A DNA stretch of 64,000 nucleotides from Talpa occidentalis (taxonomy: Eukaryota; Chordata; Mammalia; Eulipotyphla; Talpidae): NCBI RefSeq assembly GCF_014898055.3, contig NW_023604295.1:134384676-134448675 (forward strand). Direction: 5' to 3'. How positions within the stretch are numbered: position 1 is the stretch's first letter; every line of letters begins with the position of its first letter. This document shows positions 1 through 11,761 of this stretch, one piece after another. The notes beneath the pieces are model-generated. The model was not told the DNA's origin and did not search any database. It saw only the letters and a list, made by a program, of their open reading frames with translations. Made by a program: the position numbers and the translations under genes.

Positions 1-138
1 CTCGCCTGATGCTCCCCTCAGCAGTGTACTTCGTCAGTCTACCTGTTCTGCTCCCCAACTGTGGTGAATTCTCTCACCCTCTCGCGCATCTGACTGTACC
101 CACTGCTTGTATAAATAAATAAATCTTAAAAAAAAAAA
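1..138 (+). repeat. tRNA-derived SINE, 3' part cut by window edge
   Basis: Only the downstream body and tail are present: CTGCTCC-like CCCCTCAGCAGTGTACTTC, the pyrimidine-rich region, then TATAAATAAATAAATCTT and poly-A. It matches the 3' half of the complete copies in the window. The tRNA-like head lies left of base 1. Confidence 0.85.
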
Positions 139-149
139 GGCATACAGGT

Positions 150-1140
150 GACCAACAGGCACATGAAAAAATGCTCATTATCACTTATCATCAGGAAAAT
201 GCCAATCCCAAACCACGACGAGACAGCACCTCACACATGTGAGAATGGCCCATTTGAAAAATAGCAGAAACAAGAAGTGCTGGTGAGGCAGTAGAGAAAA
301 GGGAGCCCTCTTATGCTGCGGGTGGGAATGTAGACCAGACCAGCCCTTATGGAAAGCAATATGAAGAATTCTCAAAATATTAAAAATAGGTCTACCATGT
401 GATCCAGCAATTGTACTTCTAGGCAGCTACACAAAGAATGGAAAAATACTAATTTGAAGGGCCTATGTTCATTTCAACACTATAATAGTCAAGTTATGTA
501 AACAAGTGTCCAAAGGCAGATTAAGAAGATGTGGCATATATTCATGATGGAATCCTACTCAGCCACAAATAAAGATAAACTCTTGCCTTTTGTGACAACT
601 TGGATAGAACTGGAGAGGATTATGCCAAACAAAGTAAATCACAAGGAGAAAGACAAATCCGGATGGTGTCCCCTACATGTGGAATATGGAGAAACAAAAC
701 AAAGGGTCAGGGCCTCCCCGGTGGTGCAGTGGGTTGAGCGCAGCGCTGTGAAGCTGAGCGCAGCCTCTGCAGCACAGGTTCGATCCCTGGCCGGCCAGGG
801 AGATTCCCACGTGGCATGGCAGACCTCTCCTGTCTCTCCTGCTGCTCCCCTCAGCAGTATCTTCTGCCTGTTCTGCTCCCTGCTCTGTCTCTGGTGAATT
901 CTCTCACACCCACCCCTCCACACCCGCACCTCTGATCTGTACTCCAGTTCTTGTATAAATAAATAAAATCTTTAAAAAAAAAACAACAACAACAAAGGGT
1001 CAGATAAAGTAAAACCAGTAACAAACCCTAGATACCTGGCTGCTTAATTTGAGGTTACCAGAGTGGGAGAGAGGGGAGATAAAAGTAGGCACAAAGTAGG
1101 ATATAAAAGGTAGTGGGCACAATGGACTATGGTGGAGGAC
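150..1140 (+). mobile_element. LINE-1 3' end, interrupted by a SINE
   Basis: The text resembles the end of L1 ORF2 and its 3' UTR: a GATCCAGCAATT segment, then GAATCCTACTCAGCCACAAAT, then a GGATAGAACTGGAGAGGATTATG stretch and ATGTGGAATATGGAGAAACA. A SINE at 711-990 splits it. Frames are broken, so it is a 5'-truncated fossil. The 3' boundary is approximate. Confidence 0.8.
711..990 (+). repeat. tRNA-derived SINE
   Basis: Complete copy. A-box-like TGGTGCAGTGGG and B box GGTTCGATCCC are present, and the tail is TATAAATAAATAAAATCTTT plus poly-A. Target-site duplication AACAAAGGGTCAG at 698-710 and 991-1003, inside the L1 fragment, so it is younger than that L1. Confidence 0.93.
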
Positions 1141-1421
1141 TTTTTTTTTTTTTTAGATTGATTGATTTATGCATAGAAAAACTGGGGTATAGGCTAGACG
1201 TGTGTGGGGTGAGAGGATTCACCAAAGACAAAGTGGGGAACAGAACAGGCAGATTGACTGAAATACACTGCTGAGGGGAGCAGCAGGCGGCAGGAGAGGT
1301 CTGCGCGCCATGTGGGACCCTCCTCAGGTGGCCGGGGAGCAGCCGGGGATCGAACCGGCGCCGCAGAGGTCGCCGGCAGCTTCGCAACCCAGCGTTCAAC
1401 TGCTGCGCCACCAGGGAGGCC
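1141..1421 (-). repeat. tRNA-derived SINE
   Basis: Reverse-oriented copy. It runs from poly-T and GATTTATGCATA to GGGATCGAACCGG (B box complement) and GCGCCACCAGGGAGGCC (A box complement). The tail is of the 'GCATAAAT' type but the head is of the 'GCGCTGGGTTG' type, so it mixes features of two subfamilies. No clear target duplication. Confidence 0.88.
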
Positions 1422-1515
1422 TTTTTTTTTTTTTTTTTTAAATATCGTTATGTCTGGACCACACTTGAGACCAATTAGATCAGAATCTGGAATTAAATCA
1501 GCATCAGATTTTTTT

Positions 1516-1829
1516 TTTTTTAATTTTTTTATAGAGGCATGTTCCTTATTTATTTTATTTGTTTGTTTATTTTTTGTTTATACGTGCACTGGGTACAGTC
1601 AGAAGCGCGGGAGGGTGAGAGAATTCACCAGAGCCAGAGCGGGGAGCAGAGCAGGCAGAAGGACAAAAGTACACTGCTCAGGGGAGCAGCGGGCAGCAGG
1701 AGAGGTCTGCGTGCCATGTGGGACCCTCCTCCGGTGGCTGGGGAGCAGCCGGGGATCGAACCGGTGCCGCAGAGGCTGCGGGCAGCTTCCCAACCCAGCG
1801 CTCAACCGCTGCGCCACCAGGGGAGGCCC
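1516..1829 (-). repeat. tRNA-derived SINE with extended tail
   Basis: Full copy flanked by GCATCAGATTTTTTT at 1501-1515 and 1831 onward. Between poly-T and the usual tail it carries ATAGAGGCATG and a TTTGTTTGTTTATT segment (sense: CATGCCTCTAT near the poly-A). Three other copies share this extension. Confidence 0.92.
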
Positions 1830-1841
1830 TGCATCAGATTT

Positions 1842-2828
1842 TTTTAAGTTCCCCAGGTGAACCCACTACATAGCCAAGAGCCAGAATGACAAGACTAGAT
1901 TCTAAGTCACCAGTCAACTCAATGATTCAACAGCTCTAAATAAAGTATTTGAAAATATTCATAAAAATAAGACACTACTAATGTTCTTCTTGTCATGAGT
2001 CCACAAAAGTCCAAGGAGGATAACCTTCTCCCTAGGGTGAATGCTGAGATGGGGGTAGTAGGAGTATGAGGTGATGAAACTAGTTACAGGATTTGCATCT
2101 CACATCCTCCTCAAACCTGCTTTAGCCATTATCATCTCTGACAGATTTAAAAGGAACCTATCATAAGATCTGTGAGTAATAACGCTGATGCTAGCAAGTG
2201 TGGCCTTGGGGAATTAATCTCACTTTATTGGCCCTCATTGTCATCTGTAGCAGGAGGGCGTTTGACTGGAGTATGTGTCTCCATGTTTCATTCCAGTGAT
2301 AACCTTTACACTCTTCAGTAACAGTACACTCTTCACTCAAAATAGGGTAATAAATGTCTGTGACAATAATACTTTTCCAAAGGACACATGGAAATGTGTC
2401 TGGTAATTACAGTATTTTAAAAGGAAATCAGAACCCTATGCTATTCGATTCTGGAGGAAATTTTTAACAAGTTTGACTTGGCACCTTTAGAGAAAATGTT
2501 TATTATTTTATTCAGAGTAGTCAGACACCTTGGAGATAGGTATCATCTATATGTTTTTATACTGCAAAACTTTATTTAACCACAGATTTTATGCTTCATT
2601 ATGAGTGATAGCGGGCTCTGCTTACTGAAGTTTTGTATGCAAAACATAGGCAAGACTATATAATTAAATCACTTATAATAATGAATAAATCACAGAAAAA
2701 TATAGCATTCTATCAAAAGCAAACTGCAGCTCTGAATTACACTTCTGTTGATAAGTTATAACCATATTTCAGTTATTACTCAAATTTTAACAGGGAAACA
2801 GTTTTGAAATGTTTTTAGGTGTGTCATT
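1842..2828. other. No gene seen
   Basis: AT-rich unique-looking sequence. No ORF with recognisable similarity, no RNA gene and no repeat that I can name. Confidence 0.6.
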
Positions 2829-3086
2829 TAAAAAAAAATATTTATTTATACAAGCACTGGTTACAGTCAGAAGCGTGGGAGGGTGAGAGAACTCACCACA
2901 GCCAGAGTTGGGAACAGAACAGGCAGACTGACGAAATACACTGCTGAGAGGAGCAGGGGGTGCGGCAGGAGAGGTCTGTCGCGCCATGTGGGACCCTCGC
3001 CAGCGGCCGGGGATCAAACCGGCGCTGCAGAGGCTGCGGGCAGCTTTGCAGCCCAGCGCTCAACCGTTGCACCACCAGGGGAGGCC
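2829..3086 (-). repeat. tRNA-derived SINE
   Basis: Reverse copy from TATTTATTTATACAAGCACTGG to CACCACCAGGGGAGGCC. The CGGGGATCAAACCGG B-box complement carries one substitution. It lacks the CTGCTCCCCGG segment after the B box that other copies have. Confidence 0.9.
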
Positions 3087-3670
3087 CTATGTGTGTACAT
3101 TTTAATAGAACCCTGAGATTCAAGATTGACCAACATTTCTCCAGATTACTTGATAGATTTTTTTTACAGATTATATAGAATGATTAGTACTCATCTCTTT
3201 TCCTTTTAACTAAATGAATGTTGTATATGTTTCAATTAAGTTGAAAGTTTCTCCTTTCTGTACACTATTTTATATAGGGTGTTTTATTTAATGGTGGAAC
3301 TTAAGTAAGGTTGTAGATTATTGGGACAATGTTGTGCCCAAACTTAGAGGCAGAGGGGAGGATAAAGCTGTTTGCAGTGACTGAAAAGGCTTTTGGGTAT
3401 CCCTTTAGGAAAAGAATGTGTCAGAAGTGTTTTTGTTGAGTACTTTAGAGTAGGTAGCCTTTCTAAAAATATAGATATAAAAAATGCATGTACATGGACA
3501 TTAGTTAGGCAAAGGGTGGACAGGAGTTGAGAGTTGTCATTATTTTGCTGTCTAGGATCTGAATCTTTTCCTTATTTTTTGAAAGTTCCCCATTGGGTGA
3601 GTGTGGAAAGACACAGAGCCCTTTATTCACTATAAAGTTTGAAATGATTTGATCAGAAAAAAAATTTTTT
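3087..3670. other. No gene seen
   Basis: AT-rich sequence between SINE copies. No coding, RNA or named repeat signal was found. Confidence 0.55.
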
Positions 3671-3683
3671 TAAAGTCAGTATC

Positions 3684-4276
3684 GGGCCTCCCCGGTGGCG
3701 CAAGGGGTTAAGCACCGCACTGTGAAGCAATCCACAGCCTCTGTAGCAAGAGTTCAATCCCCGGGCTGGCCAGGGAGGAACCCACATGGCGAAGCAGTCC
3801 TTTCCTTTCTCTCCCGCTGCTCCCCTCAGCAGTGTATTTCATCAGTCTGCCTGTTCTGTTCCCACCTGTCTCTGCCTGTCTGTTCCCACCTGTCTCTGGT
3901 GAATCCTCTCACCCTGTCCTCTCATCTCTGGCCTGTACCCCAGCTCTTGTATGCATAAATAAATAAATCTGTTTTTTTTTTTAAGATTTATTTATTTATT
4001 ATTTATACAAGCACTGGGTATAGTCAGAAGCACGGGAGGGTGAGAGAATCCACCAGAGCCAGAGCAGGGAGCAGAACAGGCAGAAGGACTGAACTACACT
4101 GCTGAGGGGAGCAGCAGGCGGCAGGAGAGGTCTGCGCGCCATGTGGGACCCTCCTCCGATGGCCGGGGAGCAGTCGGGGATCGAACCGGCGCTGCAGAGG
4201 CTGCAGGCAGCTTCCCAACCCAGCGCTCAACCACTGCACCACCGGGGAGGCCCAATAAATAAATCTTAAAAAAAAA
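3684..4276 (+). repeat. tRNA-derived SINE (outer copy, split by a second SINE)
   Basis: GGGCCTCCCCGGTGGCGCAAG head of the 'GGTTAAGCACCGCACTGTGAAGC' subfamily. Its A-rich tail is interrupted at 3971-4253 by an inverted SINE and resumes as AATAAATAAATCTTAAAA. Outer target duplication TAAAGTCAGTATC at 3671-3683 and 4277-4289. Confidence 0.93.
3971..4253 (-). repeat. tRNA-derived SINE nested in another SINE's tail
   Basis: Inverted copy of the 'GCGCTGGGTTG' subfamily inside the tail of the 3684-4276 copy. Target duplication AATAAATAAATCT at 3958-3970 and 4254-4266. This gives a relative age: this subfamily was active after the host copy inserted. Confidence 0.94.
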
Positions 4277-4289
4277 TAAAGTCAGTATC

Positions 4290-6307
4290 ATTTCCCTTGC
4301 AACAGATACTTTTCTTACAAGCAACTAGCTGAAAATGATCAAGTGACTGAGACTCAGTCAGAGGCTCCCACCCAAGGCTTTGACTCAGGAACCAAGATGC
4401 AAGAAAAGGAGGCCATGGAGGATGTCACTGATGGTAGTAGTGGCAGCAACTCCCAGTTTGCAAGGGCAGCAGAGACAGCAGTCCTGCTCTGCTATTGTTG
4501 AAGATGATGGTTGGAGCTGAGATAACCACAGTTCAGAGTGGCAAAGTCCTGCCCACCCTGCCTTATGGGTATGATTTAGACTGTGATTCCAGGTGTCTAA
4601 CTGCTCTGAGTTCCTGACAACTTGCAAACATGGCTCTGTAAAACTCTTGATGATTTCCTGACCTATCCCAATATCCTCTGAATTCCTTTTCTACTTGTGA
4701 TAATAATTTCAAAAATTTAAAAAGTCAGAATAGCAAAGCTCTATTAACAACTTTTGCAAGCATGCTTTGGGGTGGAAAATAGCATAGAGAACAGAAAAAT
4801 CCTCCATTATAGGTTTTGTTAAAGAGAGTGGACAAGTTATTTTAGTTTTTTTTTGCTTTTGTTTATCCTAACTTCCCTTTCACAATTGATTTTTTTTTTA
4901 TGGAAGATGACAGATAAATATATATCTCTTAGTCCATTCCCTAGGATTTAAGACTATGCACACACACATGCCTATATATATGCCTATACACCTCCCCCCC
5001 CCAATAGGTAGTATAGAGAAGAATGACAGATATGTTGTTGGGACATGGAAGCTGAAGAGGAGGAAGCTAAAATCCGAGAAACAGACATTTTCTTCATGTC
5101 TAATCTGGAGAAAAAGTATTCATTTAAGTTTTTCTGCTCTCCTGAATATCTGTAACTCACCTTTAATCAGATACATTCTATTATAATTGTCCTGTTAAAA
5201 TGCTCTAAAGAAGCATTTTTGTGATGTCAGGGGAAAAAATCAATTCATTTTTAAAGTCATTGTGATTCCATCCGACTGCACAAGCAATAGTGATGACAAG
5301 CTTATACAGCTAATTAGCTGATGACCTCCTCCAAAGTGACGTGAAGGAAGGACATGACCAGTCACAAACACTGCATTTGGCACTTCAAGGAACCATGACT
5401 GCCAAAAGATGCTATTTGTTGAAGCGTGAAACCAAACCAGGGCAAGATAAAAGGAGCTTAGTCCTTGTGAAAAAAAGTATTGTTTTGCATTAATGAGCTC
5501 TTTTTAATCAAGTGCTCTTAATCAAGACTGCTTTTCACAACTAAAGTTTTAAGTTTCCATTTTCAGATAAGAACATTTCTGTGCCAAATGTAAAAGTTAT
5601 CTGATAAGGCTCAGTAATTTTTATTGGCATGCCAGAGGGAGTTTATAATTTTAATTGTTTTTGTCTAATTAATACAGGATAGAGACTTTATATTGAAGAT
5701 AAAATTTATTTTCTAGATTTTCTACAGATTATAAAGGATTTCTTATTCATCTATTCAACAAACATTCATTGAACACCTACTCTAAGCCAGACATGGAGCC
5801 AGACATTAAAAATGCAAAGATGGCAAGACATTGTCATTGCTCTAAGAACATCACAAAACTTTTAGGAAATATTAAATCAATAATTTTATGTAAAGTAGAA
5901 AATGCAAATTTTTGCAGTAGGCGTAGTGTTGAGGTGTTCACAGAGGAAGGAAGAATTAACACTGCCTTGGGATAATTGGAAAGGAAAATGTCAAAAAATT
6001 GAAGTGGCTATGACCGAATGACTGGCAACTCAACTTCTAAATGTAGCATACAAATAAAAATAAATACCCAAGCTAGCTATTTGGCAAACTTCAGACATCT
6101 TTATGCCAATTTAATAATTTTTATCTTACATTATCATTTAAGTTACTACTTGTTTTTTAAAAACAACTCACTTAAAAATTGAGCCTTTGATGTGTTAGCT
6201 TACATTTTCCTAATGATATCTGTAGTGGACAATGTTCCATTTAGACTCATTCGAATATTTTTCAGTGTGATTTTGTAGGCTTCAGTGTGGTTTTCTTCTA
6301 ACAGTCA
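4290..6307. other. No gene seen; one L2-like remnant inside
   Basis: Mostly unique AT-rich DNA. A short C-run sits near 4994-5002. No coding exon recognised on either strand. NEK1 5' coding sequence was looked for on the minus strand and not found. Confidence 0.55.
5745..5870 (-). repeat. L2 LINE 3'-end remnant
   Basis: ATCTATTCAACAAACATTCA, then TTGAACACCTACTCTAAGCC and AGACATGGAGCC, is the complement of the classic L2 end (the 'GCCTGGCACATAGTAGGTGC..AATAAATATTTGTTGAATGAA' region). It is diverged and truncated. Confidence 0.65.
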
Positions 6308-6323
6308 ACACTTGTGACTTTTT

Positions 6324-6590
6324 TTTAAAGATGTATTTATTTGTGCATACAAGAACTGGGGTGTAAGCCAGAGTTGTGGGGGGTGAGAGGATTCACCAGA
6401 GACAGAATGGGGAGCAGAACAGGCAGACAGACTAAAATACACTGCTGAGAGGAGCAGCGGGCGAGGCAGGAGAGGTCTGCTGTGCCAAGTGTGTTGCTCC
6501 CTGGGCAGCCAGGGATTGAACTCGTGCTGCAGTGGCTGGCAATAGCTTGATAGTGCTATCTTTAACCCCTGCACCACCAGGGAGGCCCCT
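6324..6590 (-). repeat. tRNA-derived SINE, 'GCATAAAT' subfamily
   Basis: Reverse copy from AAAGATGTATTTATTTGTGC to CACCACCAGGGAGGCCCC. Target duplication ACACTTGTGACTTTTT at 6308-6323 and 6591-6606. The B-box complement GGGATTGAACTC is degraded. Confidence 0.93.
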
Positions 6591-6606
6591 ACACTTGTGA
6601 CTTTTT

Positions 6607-7750
6607 CTTGTGCCTAACTGCCCTTGGGCCTGGAGCCTCTATGCCCACTCATGCAGGACAAGGTACGTGGGAATTTATGTGCTGGGGAAGGCATATAGCC
6701 AATGGCTGAGAGGTATGGACTGTGAAGCCCTGCTCCCTTACATTGGCACTGGACAATTTGTCAGAGTTCCCCTGGGTGATCAGGCTAAAGCTCACTTTTG
6801 CAAAACTTTGCCTTGGTCCCTGTGTGAGCATACCTTCTTCCATTACACTCTCTCAAGTTGGGAGCGGGAGAGAGGACCTCCTTCCCAGGCCCCCAAAATA
6901 ACCCACCAAATCATGCTAAACAGGAATTTTCTACTTTCAAAGAGCAGGGGGAGCCTGTTCTGGAATGGCAAATTGCTGGGGAAAGGATGGCCACACAGTT
7001 AGTTTTGCTGGAGCATTTGTTTATCTACATGAAAAAAGGTCGTATTATGGCTAGAAGTCCATTTTAGAAAAAGACTCTAAGACTTTTAGAAATGAATAAT
7101 GTAAGCTATATACATAAACTCTGACTATGAAACACTATTTTTAACAAGCCTCCCCCCAAAAAAACACAAATGATAAAATGACTACATTTTTAAAAAGTGA
7201 AAATCAACCCACAAATTTGAAGTGGTATTTATGTAATAGATCGAGCAGTCAAAAAGTGACTGCTATAATATTCAGCAAACATTTACTCCTTAAGATTCAG
7301 AAAATATTTAGGAAATATTTACTCCTTAAGATTAATAAGATAAAGAACACAACTTTTAAAACTTAGCAAGATATGTTAACAGACACTTACCAGAGAAAAA
7401 ATTAAGGTTTGTCAGTGGAAAAAAATCAAAAGATGCTCAGTCTCACTAGTACTATCAGGGAACTTCAAATGGAAATCACTGGGGACTACAGTTTTATACT
7501 CAGACTGAGAAGAAGGAAATAGACTGACAATAATAAGAATTGGTGACGTGGTGCAACTGGAAGTCATACTGATAAATGTATGAACTTACCGACCAGTAAG
7601 TGTATGAATTGGTAGAAACACTTTGGAATACAATGTGAATTTACCTTGTAAAGTAGAACCATGCCCATTACTTAGTAATCCTATTCCTATGGAGAAGGAA
7701 TTCTTGATACATGCATGTATCAGCAGACAAGTATAAAAAGCACTATTGTC
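6607..7750. other. No gene recognised
   Basis: An uninterrupted + strand reading frame of about 130 codons exists near 6610-7002. It has no domain I recognise, no splice context and sits between SINEs, so I treat it as chance. Near 7265-7335 the text ATTTACTCCTTAAGATT occurs twice about 55 bp apart. Confidence 0.5.
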
Positions 7751-8014
7751 GGACCTCCCTGGTAGCACAAGGGGTTAAGATGCAACCTATGAAGCTCTCC
7801 ACAGTCACTGCAGCACTAGTTCGATCCCCGGCCAGAGAGCTACCCACATGGCGCAGCAGATCTCTCCTGTCGTGCCCACTGCTCCCCTCAGCAGTATATT
7901 TTGGTCGTCTTCCTGTTCTGCTCCCCGCTCTGTCTCTGGTGAATCCTCTCACCCTCCCATGCCTCTGGCCTGTACCCCAGCTCTTGTATAAAAATAAATA
8001 AATCTTTAAAAAAA
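7751..8014 (+). repeat. tRNA-derived SINE, 'GGTTAAG' subfamily
   Basis: Head GGACCTCCCTGGTAGCACAAG, B box GGTTCGATCCCC-like AGTTCGATCCCCGG, and tail TAAAAATAAATAAATCTTT plus poly-A. The target duplication is not clear. Confidence 0.9.
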
Positions 8015-8137
8015 AGAACAGTAGATGGTTTTATATTCACAGGGCATACCTCTGGAATGTGTGGTTTTGCATGTCAAATTCATTTCAAATTGATTATAAC
8101 TGTACTCTGGGAACTTCAGTAGAGCAATTGGTTAGCG

Positions 8138-8202
8138 TGCGGTACTTATACAACTGTATTCTGATACTTATACAACTGGTACTTATACAACTGTATTCTG
8201 AC
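8138..8202 (+). repeat. Short tandem duplication of TACTTATACAACTG
   Basis: The motif TACTTATACAACTG occurs three times in about 65 bp. Two of the copies are followed by TATTCTGA. It looks like slippage or local duplication. Confidence 0.75.
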
Positions 8203-8491
8203 TCCAGATACATCCTATTAACAAGAAGGTTCAAAGATTTGCCCTAAAATAGCATTGGTGATGGCTGTGAGATCTGAAAGTTTAAGGCCATTCAAGAAAC
8301 GGAAGATGGTGAGCTCACTCCCAAACTATACACATGAAAGAGTCCTATATTCCTTTCAAATGAGAAAAAAAAATTCCAATGCTAATCATGAGACTTTGAT
8401 GAATGAAAGACTGTTTGGCCTACTCCATCCTAGACACATTCAAGATTTAGAATTTCCAAAACTAAAGAACTAAGTAAAAAATTAACTTACA

Positions 8492-8776
8492 GGGCCTCCC
8501 TGGTGGCGCAGCGGTTGAGCGCTGGGTTGCGAAGCTGCCCGCAGCCTCTGCAGCGCCGGTTCGATCCCCGGCTGCTCCCCGGCCACTGGAGGAGGGTCCC
8601 GCATGGCGCGCAGACCTCTCCTGCCGCCCGCTGCTCCTCTCAGCAGTGTACTTCAGTCCTTCTGCCTGCTCTGCTCCCCGCTCTGGCTCTGGTGAATTCT
8701 CTCACCCTCCCACGCTTCTGACTGTACCCAGTGCATGTATAAATAAAATAAATAAATAAAATCTTTAAAATAAAAA
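8492..8776 (+). repeat. tRNA-derived SINE, 'GCGCTGGGTTG' subfamily
   Basis: Well-preserved copy. A box TGGCGCAGCGG and B box GGTTCGATCCCC are intact, with a TATAAATAAAATAAATAAAA tail. Target duplication AAAAATTAACTTACA at 8477-8491 and about 8777-8791. The few mutations suggest recent insertion. Confidence 0.95.
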
Positions 8777-8791
8777 AAAAATTAACTTACA

Positions 8792-10500
8792 TTAGAAGCT
8801 AAGACATGCCCATAATCTTCTTGTCTAGAGCTATAGATAAGCAACAGACCAACATTTTAAAGTTCTCTAAAAGGAGTTCTTTTTAATAATTTGCAGAATT
8901 ACTATAATTGTCATAAAAAGCAATCCCATTATGTTCAATTTCCTTACTAATTATTGGGGACCCTGATTTAAGTATACTTAAATAATTATAACTGAGTGTT
9001 TTTAACCCATGAAATGTTCATTTCAAATCTTGGTACAAATATTAGATAAATATTAAGAAAATGTCTTGCATTGTTTATTATTTACCATGAAAACAGAATC
9101 TATAGTTTTCTCACTCTGGAGACAGAGTTCATATATTTGTAAAACTTAATAAGCCATGTGTAGGTGTAGTTAATGCTTCAAAGAGTCTGTGACACCAATT
9201 CCTAATAGAACATTTTAAAGAAGATAATATTCCTCATGGCTCCTAGCTGAGAGTAATGGTTCTCTAACCTCTTGAAATCTTTTATTTCTATAAAACAAAA
9301 GTTAAAATGTGAACAAAACAAAGGTCTTCAAGTGTGTTAAATTTTTTTTTAAAGAGAGATAAATTACTAACATTTTCAGTAAAACATTCCCACAAGTATT
9401 TCCTCCTTTGATAAAATCATCCTGAGACTCACTGGCAGCTAAATAAAGATTTAGATCAACTGAGTTCATGAAGTGGCTGAACCACACCTAGGATTCAGGT
9501 CTTCTCACTTGCATGACCTAGAAGAAAATTTAATAAACATTCATATTGAATTTTGGAATAGGTATATAAACATATACACCTGTATCTGGTAGCCTGAACA
9601 TAACTGACACTGCTGATTAAGACCAACTACAAACTGTTGGTCTTAATTGTGCAACTTATTTTTCTAGAATTAGTATATGTGATCATACACTTACATATGT
9701 CTGCCTTTGCAATTGCTTGGACAATACCAAGACCTTGGGTCTAACTACTAAGAGGATAATTTGATCCAGATTCCTTCAAATGCAATTGGCCAAAAATTAA
9801 ACTTGTCTTCCTTGACAAACTGCTTGTACTCAAAATCTTTTCATGAGACATCTTACCTGTTTCCAGCCCCTAGTATTAACACTGTCCTCACTATTGCCCC
9901 TGCAGAATATGGGTGGCCATGGTTTATTCATATGATGCTGCATCTCTTCATCATGGTTTATTGGGCAGGGAGGGATGCTGTACCTGAGGCCACAATATGG
10001 TATGCAACCTCCTATTTACATTTCCAGGCTCAAGGCCAATGAGAGATTCATGCTCTTTGAGACACAGAAGCTGAAGATCATGTAGAATTAATGTTTTAGA
10101 TAATCTTTTTAAGGTCTATGGAATGAACTTGATTCCAAAGTCTCAGGAGCATGCATATCCAGCTTGGAATACTTTTGATGATCTTGGGTATTTGCTGCAT
10201 TTCATGTGATGCCAAAAGATCACCAGATGAGACTTCTAATACAAATATTTCTGAATTGGCAGGTCAACCACTTGTCTTTCTGACACAAGAGAAGTTGTGT
10301 TGTTTTCATGGAACATGGGTCATTACAATAGTTGTGTCTATGGGCAGGGTGTATGTGTGACTGGAATGGAATGAGATTATGAAAGTGCTGCAAGCTGTTT
10401 TCAAATCAATATGGACTCAAAGTTTCCCTTACATTAGTTAAGAAGTCAACTGACATGTATTGTTATTTGCTAACATGAGTCATTCTGCTTTGACTGCTTT
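8792..10500. other. No confirmed gene; unassigned sequence
   Basis: AT-rich. Two open stretches near 9761-10042 and 10151-10360 do not match anything I recognise. The second begins with a signal-peptide-like hydrophobic run and is listed as a finding. Confidence 0.5.
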
Positions 10501-11661
10501 TTAGATTTACTCAACCATTTTGTTTTCAGCTGTCTCACAATAATAGGCCTAAGTAATGGTTATTTTGTATTTATCCTGGATTTGTAAATTTATATGTTGT
10601 ACCAAATTTGGGTAATTTCAGCCTTTATTTCTTCAAAAAATTTTATCTTCTGTCAATATCTGGGGTTCCAATTGCACTTGTTGGCCTTGTTAATAATGTT
10701 CTGCAAATACTGAGTCTATTCTGGTCCTTTTGGAGTCATTTTTTCTTCTTATTTAAATTGGATATGTTTTTAATCTATCTTCAACTTTACTGATCGTCTT
10801 CTGCTATCTCTAAACTGTGACTCAGACCATGCAAGAAGTTTTAGAATTGTACTTTTTAGAATTTCTTTTGGGTTCTTTTTGTATATTCCATTTCTCTGTA
10901 AAAACTCAATGTCTTTTCATTAATCTCAACTGCATATTCCCTTAAATTCTTGAACATATTTATAATAACTGTGTAGTCTTTGTTTCCTAATTGTGTTATC
11001 TAAAAAGTTATGGTTGATTACTGTGACCTATTCCCTTGAGCATAACGAACATTTGAATCTTTCTTAGTATGTCTAAGATACTTTTTAGAATCAACTTGAT
11101 TATAGTCTAATCTACATACAAGGAAATTAGTTCACTCTAGGTATATAGTACATTTTGAGAAATGTAAGTAAATGTGCAACTAAATTCACAATAAAGCTAT
11201 AGAAAATTTTCATTACCCAGAAGTTATATTTGGCTTTTCTCAGTTTTTTTAATACATTCCCACACCTAGTCCTAGGCAACAATTAGTCTGCTTTTTATCA
11301 CACATCAGTCTTATCTAATTTTAAATGAATAGAATCAGGTAGTATGTACTTTTTGGTTTCTGTTCTTTAGCAAAGCAGCATATTTCTGACTCAAACCTGT
11401 TGTAGCAATAGCTCATTCATATTTATGCTAAGTAGTATTTCATTAATATAGCATAATTATTTGTTCATCTATTGATGGACTTTTAGGTTATTTACAATTA
11501 TTGAATATTATAAATAAGCTTGGTATGAACCTGTACTAGTTTTTCATGTGGATATATGCTTTCATTCCATCAAGGATGAAATGGCTAGGATGTATGGAAG
11601 GTGTATGCTTGACTTTTTAAGATGCTGCCCATTTTTCAAAGTGATAATATCATTTAACATA
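10500..11661 (-). mobile_element. Old LINE-1 fragment, antisense, ending at the gap
   Basis: The order of motifs fits the complement of an ancient L1 3' region: a 'TATTTATCCTGG' block, then TTTGGGTTCTTTTTGTATATTCC, then 'TTTGTTCATCTATTGATGGAC' and 'GATGAAATGGCTAGGATGT'. Boundaries are approximate. The right side is hidden by unknown bases. Confidence 0.65.
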
Positions 11662-11761
11662 NNNNNNNNNNNNNNNNNNNNNNNNNNNNNNNNNNNNNNN
11701 NNNNNNNNNNNNNNNNNNNNNNNNNNNNNNNNNNNNNNNNNNNNNNNNNNNNNNNNNNNNN
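11662..11761. other. Assembly gap of 100 N
   Basis: One hundred unknown bases, a conventional fixed-size gap, so the true length is unknown. It lies about 0.7 kb left of the first CpG island, where 5' exons of a leftward gene could be. Confidence 0.99.

Noticed and set aside
711..990. tRNA genes suggested by A and B boxes
   Set aside because: The tRNA-like heads belong to dispersed SINEs with A-rich tails and target duplications. None forms a full cloverleaf with matching acceptor stem ends, as far as I can see.
6610..7002. 130-codon + strand open frame
   Set aside because: No recognisable domain, no donor or acceptor context and no promoter; sits among repeats. Treated as chance until expression is shown.
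8503..8721. A recurring open frame of about 72 codons (for example starting MAQRLSAGLRSC) in many places
   Set aside because: It is the read-through of the SINE consensus and recurs wherever a good copy lies. Non-coding Pol III elements explain it; the frame is broken in older copies.
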